Shown here: positions 27,606-38,404 of the stretch, in pieces
Layout of the letters: every line of letters starts with the position of its first letter
How positions within the stretch are numbered: position 1 is the stretch's first letter
Source of the DNA: CBDCME01 sp965218865
GTDB taxonomy: Bacteria > Pseudomonadota > Alphaproteobacteria > JAAXGF01
NCBI GenBank assembly: GCA_965218865.1
Contig: CBDCME010000073.1
Span: forward strand, 434,001-498,000
Direction of reading: 5' to 3'
Length of the DNA: 64,000 nucleotides
Notes under the pieces: model-generated
Database searches by the model: none
Told to the model about the DNA's origin: nothing
Seen by the model: the letters and a program-made list of their open reading frames with translations, nothing else
Translations under genes and position numbers: made by a program

Positions 27606-28097
27606 TCATCTCATTGCAAGCCACTTATACATGACATGCGCACTCACAAATCCAAGATTTGGATGCTCGAACGCTCCTGGGATTGTTCCGACGATCTCGA
27701 ATCCAAGACTACTCCATAACCTCACGGCACTTTCATTGGATTCAATAACGAGATTGAACTGCATGGCTTTATATCCCAATTCAGTAGCAATCTTCTGAGA
27801 GTGCTCGCACATGGTCGTGGCCAATCCTTTACCTCGCGCACGACGAGACACCATGTACCCGCAGTTGCACACGTGGCTTCCAGGCCCAGGGTGTTTTGTC
27901 TTAATGAAATAAGTTCCGAAAATCTCTCCATCATCCTCCGCAACGAACGTCTTTCTCGGAGTGTCCATCCATTGGTGAAACGCTTCTTCCTTCGTGGTAT
28001 CGCGGTCAAATGCGAACGTCTCACCAGCGGAGACAATCTCCTGAAAGATGGGCCAAATTGCGTCGAAGTCGTTTTCCGTAGCTTCTCGAATAATCAT
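27606..28097 (-). CDS. GNAT family N-acetyltransferase
   Basis: A 163-residue acetyltransferase of the phosphinothricin/MnaT-like type. MIIREATENDFDAIWPIFQE opens the fold, and the acetyl-CoA-binding signature is RRARGKGLATTMCEHSQKIA. The C-terminal FNLVIESNESAVRLWSSLGF motif is typical of the family. The ATG at 28097 is preferred; the longer frame starting at 28139 begins inside the palindromic element. The acyl acceptor cannot be predicted. It stands alone between an IS110 remnant and the palindromic repeat. Confidence 0.88.
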   Translation of the reverse strand: MIIREATENDFDAIWPIFQEIVSAGETFAFDRDTTKEEAFHQWMDTPRKTFVAEDDGEIFGTYFIKTKHPGPGSHVCNCGYMVSRRARGKGLATTMCEHSQKIATELGYKAMQFNLVIESNESAVRLWSSLGFEIVGTIPGAFEHPNLGFVSAHVMYKWLAMR

Positions 28098-28112
28098 TCT
28101 GGTCGTCGCTAT

Positions 28113-28235
28113 GCTGTTCCAAAATGCGCGTCCGCGCATTTTTTGCGTCTGTCCCTCTCCCCCTTCCGGCCACCCACGAGAGTATGTGGGTGGCCGGAAG
28201 GGGGAGAGGGCCGGTGCCGCGAGTTTTCCAACAGA
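28113..28235 (+). repeat. palindromic intergenic element, copy C
   Basis: Starts CTGTTCCAAAATGCGCG and ends TTTTCCAACAGACT. Inner arms CTCTCCCCCTTCCGGCCACC and its inverse form a long hairpin with loop near 28180. It lies between the divergent GNAT gene and the YciI-like gene. Confidence 0.85.
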
Positions 28236-28344
28236 CTGTTAGAGATGGAAACTCTATGTATCGTAAATGGTTAAAGTCGGCACGGATTACCGTTCAGGCT
28301 CTTGAGCGGGCCCGTCCACAAAAAGTCAGCGCGAGGAGAGCGAA

Positions 28345-28632
28345 GTGAAACGATTCATGTTGCTGCATTTCGGATTCGAAAAACCCACCCCGGAGATCAT
28401 GGCGGCCTGGGGCAAATGGTTTGAATCGGTCGCGGACAAGACCGTGGACCACGGGGGTTTCCGCGCTGCGCGAGAAATCTCGCGGAGCGGAACCAAGGAC
28501 CTACCCATGGGGCTGGAATCCATCACGGGCTACTCGATCATCAATGCCGAGAGCCTTGATGATGTAGAAAAGATCGCTCAGGACAATCCATTCATTGCCA
28601 GCATCCGGGTCCACGAAATCATGGCAAAGTAG
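28345..28632 (+). CDS. YciI-like (YCII-related) protein
   Basis: A small 95-residue alpha/beta-barrel dimer protein. MKRFMLLHFGFEKPTPEIMA is the usual first strand-helix, and TGYSIINAESLDDVEKIAQD plus a closing VHEIM strand complete the fold. The start is GTG at 28345, supported by GAGGAG seven bases upstream. The biochemical role of such proteins is mostly unknown. It sits 37 bases ahead of the IS3 element. Confidence 0.8.
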   Translation: MKRFMLLHFGFEKPTPEIMAAWGKWFESVADKTVDHGGFRAAREISRSGTKDLPMGLESITGYSIINAESLDDVEKIAQDNPFIASIRVHEIMAK

Positions 28633-28747
28633 GTCGATTCAAGCAGTATCTTGCAGTAAGCTCGGGGTCTGAGGTGGACCCCGAAAACTGGACAATTGGC
28701 TAAGTTAGACTCCTGCTCCTATAACTTGCTAGATGGAGGAGCGGGAT

Positions 28748-29032
28748 ATGAAGCAGATACGCAGACGACTGAGTGCAGAATTCAAGGCGAAGGTGGCGCT
28801 GGCGGCGTTGAAAAGCGACCAGACGGTGTCCGAGCTGGGGCAGCATTTTGGGGTTCACCCCAACCAGATTCACAAATGGCGCAAGGCGCTCCTCGACAAC
28901 GCGGCGTCGGTTTTTCAGCCCGGCCGGTCGGACCGGGAGAAGGGTAACGACGCGGTTGTGAAGGAACTCCACGCGAAGGTTGGCGAGCTCACGGTAGAGC
29001 GGGATTTTTTGGCGCGCGGGTCCGGCCGATGA
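28748..29032 (+). CDS. IS3 family OrfA (helix-turn-helix protein)
   Basis: A 94-residue DNA-binding partner. FKAKVALAALKSDQTVSELG and QHFGVHPNQIHKWRKAL form the helix-turn-helix, and a leucine-zipper-like end (VVKELHAKVGELTVERDFL) follows. GGAGG eight bases upstream supports ATG 28748. A run of six T near its end (GGATTTTTTGG, about 29003-29013) lies where IS3 elements usually shift -1 into orfB, and orfB is in the -1 frame. Confidence 0.88.
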   Translation: MKQIRRRLSAEFKAKVALAALKSDQTVSELGQHFGVHPNQIHKWRKALLDNAASVFQPGRSDREKGNDAVVKELHAKVGELTVERDFLARGSGR

Positions 29033-30017
29033 GCCGGGCCGAGAGAATGGCGCTGGTTGATCGTTGCCGGGGCGAGGTTTCGCTCACCCGTCAATGCCGG
29101 CTTTTGGCGCTGAGCCGCTCCTCGGTGTATTACCGTCCCGTACCGGTGGCGGCTGAGGAATTGGCCCTGATGAGCTTGATCGACCGGCAGTATCTCAAGA
29201 CGCCGTTTTATGGTTCGCGCCGGATGACGGCATGGCTGAAGCGCGAGGGCCACGCGGTCAATCGCAAGCGGGTCCGGCGCCTGATGCGGCGGTTGGGCCT
29301 CGAGGCCATCTACCGGAAGCCTAATACGAGCAAGCCGGCAGCCGGGAACAAGGTCTATCCCTACCTTTTGCGCGGCTTGGCCATCGATCGAGTGAACCAG
29401 GTCTGGTGCGCGGACATCACCTACATTCCCATGGCGCGGGGTTTTCTTTACCTCGTCGCGATCATGGACTGGGTTAGCCGATACGTGCTGGCCTGGCGGC
29501 TGTCCAACAGTCTGGACGCCGACTTTTGCGTCGACGCCTTTGAAGGAGCCCTGGCTCGTTTCGACGAGCCGGAGATATTCAACACCGATCAAGGATGTCA
29601 GTTCACGAGCACGGCTTTTACTGGGGTGCTAGAAAACCACGATATCCGGATCAGCATGGACGGCAAGGGCCGCTGTATGGACAATATCTTCGTTGAGCGC
29701 CTGTGGCGCTCACTCAAATACGAGGAGGTCTACCTGAAGGCCTATGACGACGGGACCGAGGCCCGAGCCGGGAGTGGCTCAGTTTCTACAATGACCGGCG
29801 GCTCCACCAAGCCCTTGGGTACCGGACACCGGGCGAAATTTTCGGCGGCAGGGCTGTGGATTTGATGGATAACACTTCCGTGTTACCCACAACCCCACAG
29901 CCGCAACAACAGCTGCAACCTTTTTCGATGCGTGGGATTGGAATGACGGCATCGACGGCCATACCACACTCCCCACGCGCAGAGCACGGAGCACACATCA
30001 GCGGGAGTCTAACTTAA
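29029..30017 (+). pseudogene. IS3 family OrfB transposase, C-terminal frameshift
   Basis: An rve-type integrase core. D in VWCADITYIPMA, D in FNTDQGCQFTS and E in NIFVERLWRSLKYEEVY are all present. At 29770-29772 a G-run has three Gs where four would keep frame; beyond it, frame 0 reads EWLSFYNDRRLHQALGYRTP, the conserved IS3 C-terminus, running to 30017. As written the product is 278 residues with a wrong tail. Catalysis might be impaired, or the missing base may be an error. Confidence 0.85.
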
Positions 30018-30103
30018 AAAGGCCGCGACCCTGTCCAAAGGATGGGGTCCACCTCAGTCCTCTGTGGGTGTTGATTCGGTCAGCCCCACGGATTGTTCAG
30101 AGT

Positions 30104-30230
30104 TTGTTCGAAAATGCGCGGCCGAGCATTTTTTGCGTCTGTCCCCCGCCCCCTCCCGGCCACCCACGAGAGGTTGCTGATATGGGTGGCCGGGAGGGGG
30201 CGGGGGCCGGCGCCGCGAGTTTTCGAACAG
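30104..30230 (+). repeat. palindromic intergenic element, copy D
   Basis: Starts TTGTTCGAAAATGCGCG, ends TTTTCGAACAG. The inner arms are perfect inverted repeats of about 23 bases (CCCCGCCCCCTCCCGGCCAC and its inverse continue to CCCA/TGGG) around loop CGAGAGGTTGCTGATA. It lies between IS3 and the GST gene. Confidence 0.87.
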
Positions 30231-30272
30231 GGCGTGTCGCCTGGTTCAATTGTCTTGAGTGCGGAAACGATA

Positions 30273-31049
30273 ATGGCAGCGAAGACACCGAGGCTATTCA
30301 CCTTTGGAATTTCCCATTATTGCGAGAAAGCCCGCTGGGCCCTTGAGTGGCATGGCGTGGACTTTGTCGAGGTCTGTTGGCCACCCGGTCCGCATCGGCT
30401 GCTGGCACGTATCGTGGGCGCGGACGAGACCACGATGCCAATCATGCGGTTGGGCAATATCATCATCCAAGGTAGCGCTAAAATCATGGACTGGGCGGAG
30501 CACAACGCCACCCGCGGGGACGCGGCGCTGGCGCCTCGGGGGGACAAGGCGCGGGAGATCGAACAGCGGGCCGATGATGCGGTCGGCGTTCAGGTCCGGC
30601 GCCATTGCTACGCGGAAACGATTTCCCACCATCACCATATGGTGAAGCCCGCGTTTTTTATGAACACCACCCCGTTTCATCGTCTGTTGGGCAACCTGAT
30701 GTAGCCGGCAACGAGGCGGCACATTGAAGAAATGTATGACGCGACGCCGGAGTCGGCAGCAGACAGCCGCGCCAGGCTGGAGACCGAGCTCGACTGGTTC
30801 GACGCCAAACTCGCGGACGGTCGTCGCTTTATGGCGTGTGATCGTTTCAGCCGGGTCGATATTACCGTGGCAAGCCTTCTAGCCCCCATCGCACGCCCGG
30901 TTCAGGTCGAAATATATCACACGATGTCGCTCCCGCCGGCGCTCGCCAAGGATGTGGCACGCTGGAGCCATCGTCCAATAATGCAATGGGTCAAGAGCGT
31001 ATACGGCAGGTATCGTAAGCCAGGTTCCAAAGCCGCCCCACCAAAGTGA
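30273..31049 (+). pseudogene. glutathione S-transferase family protein, in-frame TAG
   Basis: From ATG 30273 the thioredoxin-like N-terminal domain reads TPRLFTFGISHYCEKARWAL and TTMPIMRLGNIIIQGSAKIM. A TAG at 30702-30704 stops translation after 143 codons. The same frame then continues as the helical C-terminal domain (ATRRHIEEMYDATPESAADS, DRFSRVDITVASLLAPIARP) to 31049. An unbroken product would be about 258 residues. With half of the helical domain missing it is probably inactive. Substrates are unknown. Confidence 0.82.
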
Positions 31050-31096
31050 TCGATCAAGTCGGCCGGGCCGCCGATCGGTTCGACCTACGACCGCCG

Positions 31097-31230
31097 TGGG
31101 TCATACCCGGCGGTGGTCGGCGCCTGGCATGGCCGGCTGCTTCCGCGAGCGGACGTGGCACCAGCCCAGGGGCGAGACCAACGCGATTTCCTCCCGTGGC
31201 GGCTCTTGCGGGTCGATCGATTATCCCATG
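31097..31230 (+). repeat. dispersed repeat Y (related to 24403-24540)
   Basis: Diverged copy of the repeat at 24.4 kb, starting GGGTCATACCCGGCGGTGG. It is followed by a hairpin GCCCGGCTTCG-AACTCGGGC (about 31293-31319) just before the IS5 left end. Confidence 0.55.
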
Positions 31231-31327
31231 ACCTTGCACCCATGTGTGGACGGCTCCCTTGTCGCCGCGGTTGGACCTATTTCGGTTTAAAAAATGCCCG
31301 GCTTCGCTAAACTCGGGCGAAATAAAT

Positions 31328-32896
31328 AGTCGCCCGTGAAGAACGTGTAAGCGGCTGATGTTGGTAGCTCTTTCGGTTTGGCGAAGTAATCGGATTTGCA
31401 AGAAAACGGGTTTTGGGCCTGAAAAGCTTGTGATTTGAAATAATTGATTTTGGGGATTCCCTTCCGTTGCGGAACGTGATTCTCTGCTCCCGTCGATTGG
31501 GATTGGAGAACTGTGATGAAGCCATCGCGCAAGGTGTCATCGGGAATAGAGGACCTGTTCCGCTCGCGGTTCGAAAACATCATCAACCTGCGCCACGAGT
31601 TGGTGGTGTTGGGGGGCCGGATCGCGTGGACTTTCTTCGACGAGACCTATGAAGCCTTGTATTCGGAGGAGGGTCGGCCGGGGGTCCCGACGCGGTTGAT
31701 GGTTGGGCTGCACATCCTCAAGCATATGTTCGATCTCTCGGATGAGGAGGTCTGCGAGCGCTGGGTCTACGACCCATACTTCCAGTGCTTCTGCGGCGAA
31801 GAGTACTTTCAGCATGAGCTGCCCATGGAGCGCTCGTCGATGACCCGGTGGCGGGACCGGATCGGGCCGGAAGGTTTGGAGAAGGTATTCCAGGAGAGCC
31901 TGGCCGTGGCCCACCGGGTGGGGGCGCTGCGGGAGAAGGACCTCGAGCGGGTGACGGTGGACACCACCGTACAAGAGAAGGCGATTGCCTTTCCGACCGA
32001 CGCCAAACTGATGCAACGAGCCCGCGAGCGGCTGGTGCGACTGGCACGGGAGCACGGCATTGCCCTGCGTCAGTCCTATACCCGCCTGGGCAAGAGGGCG
32101 TTGATCATGCAAGGCCGCTACCGCCATGCCAAACAGCACAAGCGGGCCAACAAGGCCCTGCGCAAGCTCAAGACCTATCTCGGGCGCACCGTCCGCGACA
32201 TCCGCCGCAAGACGGCCCAGGAGGAGAGCCTACGGGATATCTTCCGCCGCCCCTTGTGGCTGGCCGAGCGGGTGTCGACCCAGAAGCGGCGCGACCCCTT
32301 GCCCAAGGTCTATTCGCTCCACGCGCCCGAGGTCGAATGCATCGGCAAAGGGAAGGCGCACAAGCCGTACGAGTTCGGCTGCAAGGTCTCCGTGGCGGCG
32401 ACCAATTCCCGCCCCCCCGGCGGCCAGTTCGTCGCCCACGTCAAGGCCTTCCACGGCAATCCCTATGATGGCCACACCTTGAGGCAGGTGATCGAAGAGA
32501 TGGAACGCTGGACGGGGATATCGGCCGAGCGCATCTATGTCGACAAGGGATACCAGGGCCACGATTACCCCAACAAACACCGCGTCTTTTAGATCAGGCC
32601 AGAAACGCGGCATCACGCCGACGATCAAGAAGGAGCTCAGGCGGCGCTCCGCCGTCGAGGCCGTGATCGGACATCTCAAGAGCGATGGCAGGCTGGGGCG
32701 CAACTTCCTCAAAGGCCGCGACGGCGACAAGATCAATGCCATCCTCGCCGGCGCCGGCTACAACTACCGCCTTGTCCTCAAATGGCTGAGGCGTTTGTTT
32801 GTCCAAATCCTGGCCGCGCTCCTCAGCGACATCTCGCACCCCACCGCAAACCCAATCGCCGCTTCAGCTTGAAATCAGGGTTCTTCACGGACGACT
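31328..32896 (+). mobile_element. IS5 family element, copy 1 (AAAT target duplication)
   Basis: The left end is AGTCGCCCGTGAAGAAC and the right end the inverse of AGTCGTCCGTGAAGAAC. AAAT precedes it (31324-31327); the matching AAAT is at 34067-34070, displaced by an IS630 inserted at the right junction. It is nearly identical to copies at 38405 and 42462. Confidence 0.88.
31516..32872 (+). pseudogene. IS5 family transposase, copy 1, frameshifted
   Basis: Same protein as the 451-residue copies at 38429 and 42486 but with four Ts (32587-32590) where they have three, giving VF-stop after 358 codons. The rest (SGQKRGITPTIKKELRRRSA VEAVIGHLK) is in the next frame. Catalytic D in VTVDTTVQEKAI and D in IYVDKGYQGHD lie before the break and the essential E in SAVEAVIGHLKSDGR after it. 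As written it cannot transpose by itself. Confidence 0.88.
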
Positions 32897-32897
32897 A

Positions 32898-34065
32898 ATA
32901 CCAACCGCCCTAGAGTTTGACTCGCGCAAAGGTTTACACGCTAGGTTTTGTATGATTCAAGGTTGTTGGCAACAAGGGAGTGTGTTCAATGCCAACGATT
33001 CCTTTGCGAAACGACTTTGATGCTGAAAGAGTCCGTGTTCTTGCGGCACGGAGCGATGATGGGAACCAGGCGCGACGGCTTTTGTCGATGGCGGCCATCT
33101 ACGATGGGATGGATCGAGCGTGCGCGGCGGGTATTGGCGGCATGGATCGGCAGACGTTGCGGGACTGGGTTCACCGGTTCAACGCGGGAGGTCCGGCCGG
33201 TCTGATCGACCGCAAGCCGAACGGGGCGTTGCGTCGGTTGACGCCGTCGCAAATGGCGGCGCTTTCGCGGGCTATCGAGGCCGGTCCCGATCCCGAACGG
33301 GATGGGGTCGTGCGCTGGCGCTGCATCGATCTCAAGCAACTGATCCGAACGCGCTTCGGCGTGGACTATCACGAGCGGAGCGTCGGCAAGCTGCTGGCCG
33401 CGCTCGGGTTCTCGCATATTTCCGCGCGCCCGCGCCACGTCGGCCAGGATGCGCGGGCACAGGAGGAATTTAAAAAAAGTTTTCCCGAACACTTGGCGAA
33501 AATCGTAGCGGCACAGCCACCGGACACGCCCATCGAGGTTTGGTTTCAAGATGAAATGCGCGTCGGCCAGAAGAACAGCCTGGTGCGCCAGTGGGCCCCA
33601 AAGGGATCGCGCCCGCGCCAGGTCAAGGACCTACGGACCTCTTCGGCGTATCTCTTCGGCGCCATCTGCCCCGAGCGCGGTGAGGGCGCGGCGCTGGTCA
33701 TGCCGCGCGCCAATACTGAAGCCATGGACCTGCATCTCGAGGAAATCAGCCGGGCCGTTGCCCCAAACGCCCATGCCGTCGTGCTGCTCGACCAAGCCGC
33801 ATGGCACACCACTGCCAAACTCGGCATCCCGGAGAACATCTCCCTCGTGCCTTTGCCACCCAAGTCCCCGGAGCTCAATCCCGCCGAAAATGTCTGGCAA
33901 TACCTCCGCCAGAACTGGCTCTCCAATCGTGTCTTCGACTCCTATGAAGCCATCGTCGAGGCCTCTTGCCAAGCCTGGAACAACCTGACCGACCAACCTT
34001 GGAAGATCATGTCCATCGGCCTCAGAGCGTGGGCTCGCACAAGTCAATGTTAAGGGCGGTTGGTA
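32898..34065 (+). mobile_element. IS630 family element, copy 1, inserted at the IS5 right end
   Basis: Terminal inverted repeats TACCAACCGCCC and GGGCGGTTGGTA. TA lies directly outside each end (32896-32897 and 34066-34067), the usual IS630 target duplication. The TA is formed by the last base of IS5 copy 1 and its AAAT duplication, so IS630 came after IS5. Confidence 0.85.
32989..34053 (+). CDS. IS630 family transposase, copy 1 (intact)
   Basis: Transposase of 354 residues. The N-terminal winged helix-turn-helix includes MDRQTLRDWVHRFNAGGPAG. The DDE core has D in VWFQDEMRVGQKN, D in AVVLLDQAAWHTTAKL and E in SPELNPAENVWQYLRQNW. AGGGAG nine bases upstream supports ATG 32989. A run of seven A (33472-33478) between the two domains is a potential slippage site; here the frame is continuous. 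Confidence 0.92.
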   Translation: MPTIPLRNDFDAERVRVLAARSDDGNQARRLLSMAAIYDGMDRACAAGIGGMDRQTLRDWVHRFNAGGPAGLIDRKPNGALRRLTPSQMAALSRAIEAGPDPERDGVVRWRCIDLKQLIRTRFGVDYHERSVGKLLAALGFSHISARPRHVGQDARAQEEFKKSFPEHLAKIVAAQPPDTPIEVWFQDEMRVGQKNSLVRQWAPKGSRPRQVKDLRTSSAYLFGAICPERGEGAALVMPRANTEAMDLHLEEISRAVAPNAHAVVLLDQAAWHTTAKLGIPENISLVPLPPKSPELNPAENVWQYLRQNWLSNRVFDSYEAIVEASCQAWNNLTDQPWKIMSIGLRAWARTSQC

Positions 34066-34070
34066 TAAAT

Positions 34071-34450
34071 AGTCGCCCCTGAAAAAGGGGTTCAGGCTGT
34101 TTGCTGGCTGGAAGAAGATTTGGTGTGATCGGTCGGGAACAGAGTTGTCAAAGCGAACTCCAGAATTCGAGCAAAATAACGTTTCAGTGCCTAGAGTATC
34201 AGCCGCAATTTGTCGCCGGCGGCCGCGAGAAGGGCGTTGATCCGATCGCCACCGAGGAGGTGATTTCGGTTCAATCGGCCGTCCATGGGCCGATGGTGGC
34301 CTCGAGGGCCGACCTTTGTCTGAGTTCTCGTTTCATGGTGAGCCCCCGCCTTCGCCCGGCGAGGAAGACCTTTTCCGGATCGGGATTTCTGTGATGGTGT
34401 TCGGTTCCGAAACCCGGCCTCGGATCAACGTCACTTCGATAAGCAGGCAC
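34071..34450 (-). pseudogene. IS5 family transposase remnant with one terminal repeat
   Basis: AGTCGCCCCTGAAAAAG at 34071 resembles an IS5 end. The minus strand from about 34420 reads VFLAGRRRGLTMKRELRQRS ALEATIG, then with frame changes GGDRINALLAAAGDKLRLIL, the IS5 C-terminus seen in the intact copies (RGITPTIKKELRRRSAVEAV). Only the last 100 or so codons remain. It is an older relative, not a copy of the three IS5 elements here. Confidence 0.7.
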
Positions 34451-34536
34451 CACCAATTCAACTCGTTACCCTATCTGACCGGGTATTTACCCACCCCTGA
34501 AATGGCATTGCGAATATTTTTCTTGCCGCGTTAAAG

Positions 34537-34665
34537 TCTGTTCGAAAACTCGCGGCACCGGCCCTCTCCCCCTCCCGGCCACCCATATCAGCAACCTCTC
34601 GTGGGTGGCCGGGAGGGGGAGAGGGACAGACGCAAAAAATGCGCGGTCGCGCATTTTCGAACAGG
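34537..34665 (-). repeat. palindromic intergenic element, copy E (inverted)
   Basis: Reads TCTGTTCGAAAACTCGCGGC at the left and GCGCATTTTCGAACAGG at the right, the inverse of copies A-D. It lies 30 bases beyond the frmA stop, where the strong hairpin could end transcription. Confidence 0.85.
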
Positions 34666-34693
34666 ACCTGATACGTCGGCCCGACGCAAACTC

Positions 34694-35800
<1,107 letters not shown>

Positions 35801-36069
35801 GACCCATCTCCCGCAAAAATTCACGCCCGTTCGCTCGCTTCGGGGCCGCCGCGACTATGCCCCGGCGGGGGCGGATTGTCTTGCCCTTTTCGGGGTTGGC
35901 CGAGAGCGGCGAATACGCTCCCGCGGCGAGGCCGGAAGGCTTTCCCCCGGCCTTAATTGCAAGAGGTGTTGCGCGGACGAAAACACAGGCGTTGAATGCG
36001 CCCTGGCGACCGGGAGCAGGTTGCCGGCACAGCGATCGCGTTTCAATCAAGAGTCGGGGAGACCACCGC
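35801..36069. promoter_or_regulatory. divergent spacer between frmA and ggt
   Basis: About 270 bases that must hold both promoters. No regulator-binding palindrome was identified with confidence. Confidence 0.35.
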
Positions 36070-37806
36070 ATGTCCACCGAGAGAATCCCCTTCATCCGGG
36101 GGGCGATGCTCCTCGCTTTCATCCTCCTGTTTGCAGTCCCCGCTCAGGCGCAGGAACCGGCGATCATCAGCCAGCGGGACATCGTGCATCCCGTGTTCGG
36201 CGCCAACGGCATGGTCGCGACCCAGGAGGCGGCGGCGACACGGGTCGGACTGGCCGTGCTCAAGAAGGGCGGCAACGCCGCCGACGCGGCGGTGGCGGTG
36301 GCCTTTACGCTGGCCGTGACCCTTCCCCGCGGGGGCAACCTGGGCGGGGGCGGGTTCATGCTCGTTCATGAAGCCGATAGCGGTGAAACGGTCGCCATCG
36401 ATTACCGCGAGATGGCGCCGGCTTCCGCCGACAAGGACATGTTCCTCGACGACGACGGCAACGCCGATTCCGAACGCTCGCGATTCAGCTACCACGCCGC
36501 CGGGGTCCCGGGCACGGTCCGAGGATTGGCGTTGGCCCACGAACGCTACGGCAGCCTCCCCTGGAACGAGCTCGTCGGTCCCGCCATCGCCCTGGCCGAA
36601 AACGGCATCACCGTGAGCGGCGACATGGCCACCTCTCTGGCGGCGCGGCGCGAGCGCCTCGCCGCCTGGCCCGAAACCGCGCGCATCTTCCTCACGGAGG
36701 ACGGCAGTCCCTTGTCCGCCGGGGAGCGGCTGGTGCAGCCCGATCTCGCCTGGTCGCTGGGCCAAATCGCCGAGCACGGCCCGGACGCCTTCTACCTGGG
36801 CGAGATCGCCGAGCGCATTTCCGCCGACATGGCGGCCCATCAAGGGCCGATCACCATGGCCGACCTCGCGGCTTACGAGGCCGTGGCGCGCGAACCCGTG
36901 CGCGGCACCTACCGGGGCCACGAAATCCTCTCGATGCCACCCCCCAGCTCGGGCGGAATTCACCTCGTCCAGATGCTCAACGTCCTCGAGGCCCACCCGA
37001 TCGGCGAGATGGGTCACAACGGCGCCGAAACCATCCATCTGATGGCCGAGACCATGAAGCGTGCCTACGCCGACCGCAGCGCCCATCTCGGCGATCCCGA
37101 TTTTTGGCGAGTGCCGCAAGCCGGCCTGACCTCGAAGGACTACGCCGCCGCGCTGGGCGCGAAGATCGACCGCGAGCACGCGATTCCCGCGGCCGAAATC
37201 GGGCCCGGCGATCCCCTTCCCTACGAGAGTTCCGAAACCACCCATTTTTCGATCATGGATTCGGACGGCAACGTTGTCGCGAACACCTATACGATAAATT
37301 TCAGTTACGGCAGCGGCATCGTCGCCGCCGGGACGGGCATCCTCCTGAACAACGAAATGGACGACTTTTCCGCCAAGGCCGGGGTCCCAAACGCCTACGG
37401 CCTGATCGGCGGCGACGCCAACGCGGTCGAGGCCGGCAAGCGGCCCTTGAGTTCTATGTCACCGACGATCGTGCTCAAGGTCGGCCGTCCCTTCCTCGCC
37501 ACTGGAAGCCCCGGCGGCAGCCGTATCATCACGACGACGTTGCAGATCATCATGAACGTCATCGACCACGGCATGAACATCGCCGCCGCGACCGCCGCTC
37601 CGCGCGTTCATCATCAATGGCTGCCCGACGAGTTACGGGTCGAGGTCGGCCTCAGCCCCGACACCCTGCGCCTGCTCGAAGCCAAGGGCCACAGCCTACG
37701 GCAGGGCGACGCCATGGGCAGCACCCAGAGCGTTTTACGCGCCGACGGCGGCTTCCACGGTGCCTCCGATCCGCGCCGCCCCGGGGCCCTGACATTGGGG
37801 TATTGA
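36070..37806 (+). CDS. ggt: gamma-glutamyltranspeptidase
   Basis: A secreted Ntn-hydrolase that cleaves the gamma-glutamyl bond of glutathione and transfers or hydrolyses it in the periplasm. It has 578 residues from ATG 36070 (GGGGA site upstream), with signal peptide LLAFILLFAVPAQAQ. The large subunit has GGNAADAAVAVAFTLAV, PRGGNLGGGGFMLV and YREMAP. The nucleophile is the first Thr of TTHFSIMDSDGNVV (T390), where autocleavage makes the small subunit. PLSSMSPTIV and TGSPGGSRI form the oxyanion and substrate pocket. All key residues are present. It is divergent from frmA and 51 bases upstream of the disrupted lipoprotein gene. Confidence 0.95.
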   Translation: MSTERIPFIRGAMLLAFILLFAVPAQAQEPAIISQRDIVHPVFGANGMVATQEAAATRVGLAVLKKGGNAADAAVAVAFTLAVTLPRGGNLGGGGFMLVHEADSGETVAIDYREMAPASADKDMFLDDDGNADSERSRFSYHAAGVPGTVRGLALAHERYGSLPWNELVGPAIALAENGITVSGDMATSLAARRERLAAWPETARIFLTEDGSPLSAGERLVQPDLAWSLGQIAEHGPDAFYLGEIAERISADMAAHQGPITMADLAAYEAVAREPVRGTYRGHEILSMPPPSSGGIHLVQMLNVLEAHPIGEMGHNGAETIHLMAETMKRAYADRSAHLGDPDFWRVPQAGLTSKDYAAALGAKIDREHAIPAAEIGPGDPLPYESSETTHFSIMDSDGNVVANTYTINFSYGSGIVAAGTGILLNNEMDDFSAKAGVPNAYGLIGGDANAVEAGKRPLSSMSPTIVLKVGRPFLATGSPGGSRIITTTLQIIMNVIDHGMNIAAATAAPRVHHQWLPDELRVEVGLSPDTLRLLEAKGHSLRQGDAMGSTQSVLRADGGFHGASDPRRPGALTLGY

Positions 37807-38404
37807 GTCCGCGAACCCGACCTTGCCGATCGATCACCCCAACTCCGGGGAACATGGGTGAGCGGGCCCCGGACAAAGCGCCGCCGCCTAAGCAAGCGAC
37901 AGCTTCTGGGTGCGATGGCGTCACTGATGGCGTTGGCCGGCTGCTCGCGGCGTTTGGCGCCCTCGCTTCCCCTGGGGGACGGCTTCCCCGGCGACGTTCC
38001 GGACGAGTTGCCGTCGGAACCGGAATATATCTATTTCACGGAGGGGGACGGCAGTCGCGAGGATTTCGCGAATATTTCGAGGCGCAAACATCAAGGATTC
38101 GCCTACAACCTCGCTGGGATCGATATCACTTTCGGAGACGGCGTTCCGTTGCTGAGCCCCGTTGCCGGAAGGATCGCCAGAGTCGATTCCGTTCCGGACG
38201 ATGGCACGCGCGGTTTCGTGGACTACGGAATCGCCGGCCTCTTGTTGGCTCATCTGAAAGACGTTTATGTGCGAGTAGAGGACCACGTCGATCGTACCGT
38301 CGTCATCGGGCGGCAAGGAAAGACGGGTCGTCTCGCGCGCGGCAAGAGCCACACCCATCTGAGCGTCGCGGGCAATGCCTTGGTTCATGAACTTTCGGGT
38401 AAAG

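Larger units (their letters stand above)
28670..30056 (+). mobile_element. IS3 family insertion sequence with GTC target duplication
   Basis: Terminal inverted repeats start TGAGGTGGACCCC (left, 28670) with the inverse GGGGTCCACCTCA at the right (ending 30056). GTC is duplicated directly on both sides (28667-28669 and 30057-30059), the usual 3 bp. orfA and orfB overlap by ATGA, and orfB carries a frameshift. Confidence 0.9.

Noticed and set aside
35857..36069. Upstream extension of ggt
   Set aside because: The extended frame lacks a signal peptide at its start, and the Ggt signal peptide begins right after ATG 36070.
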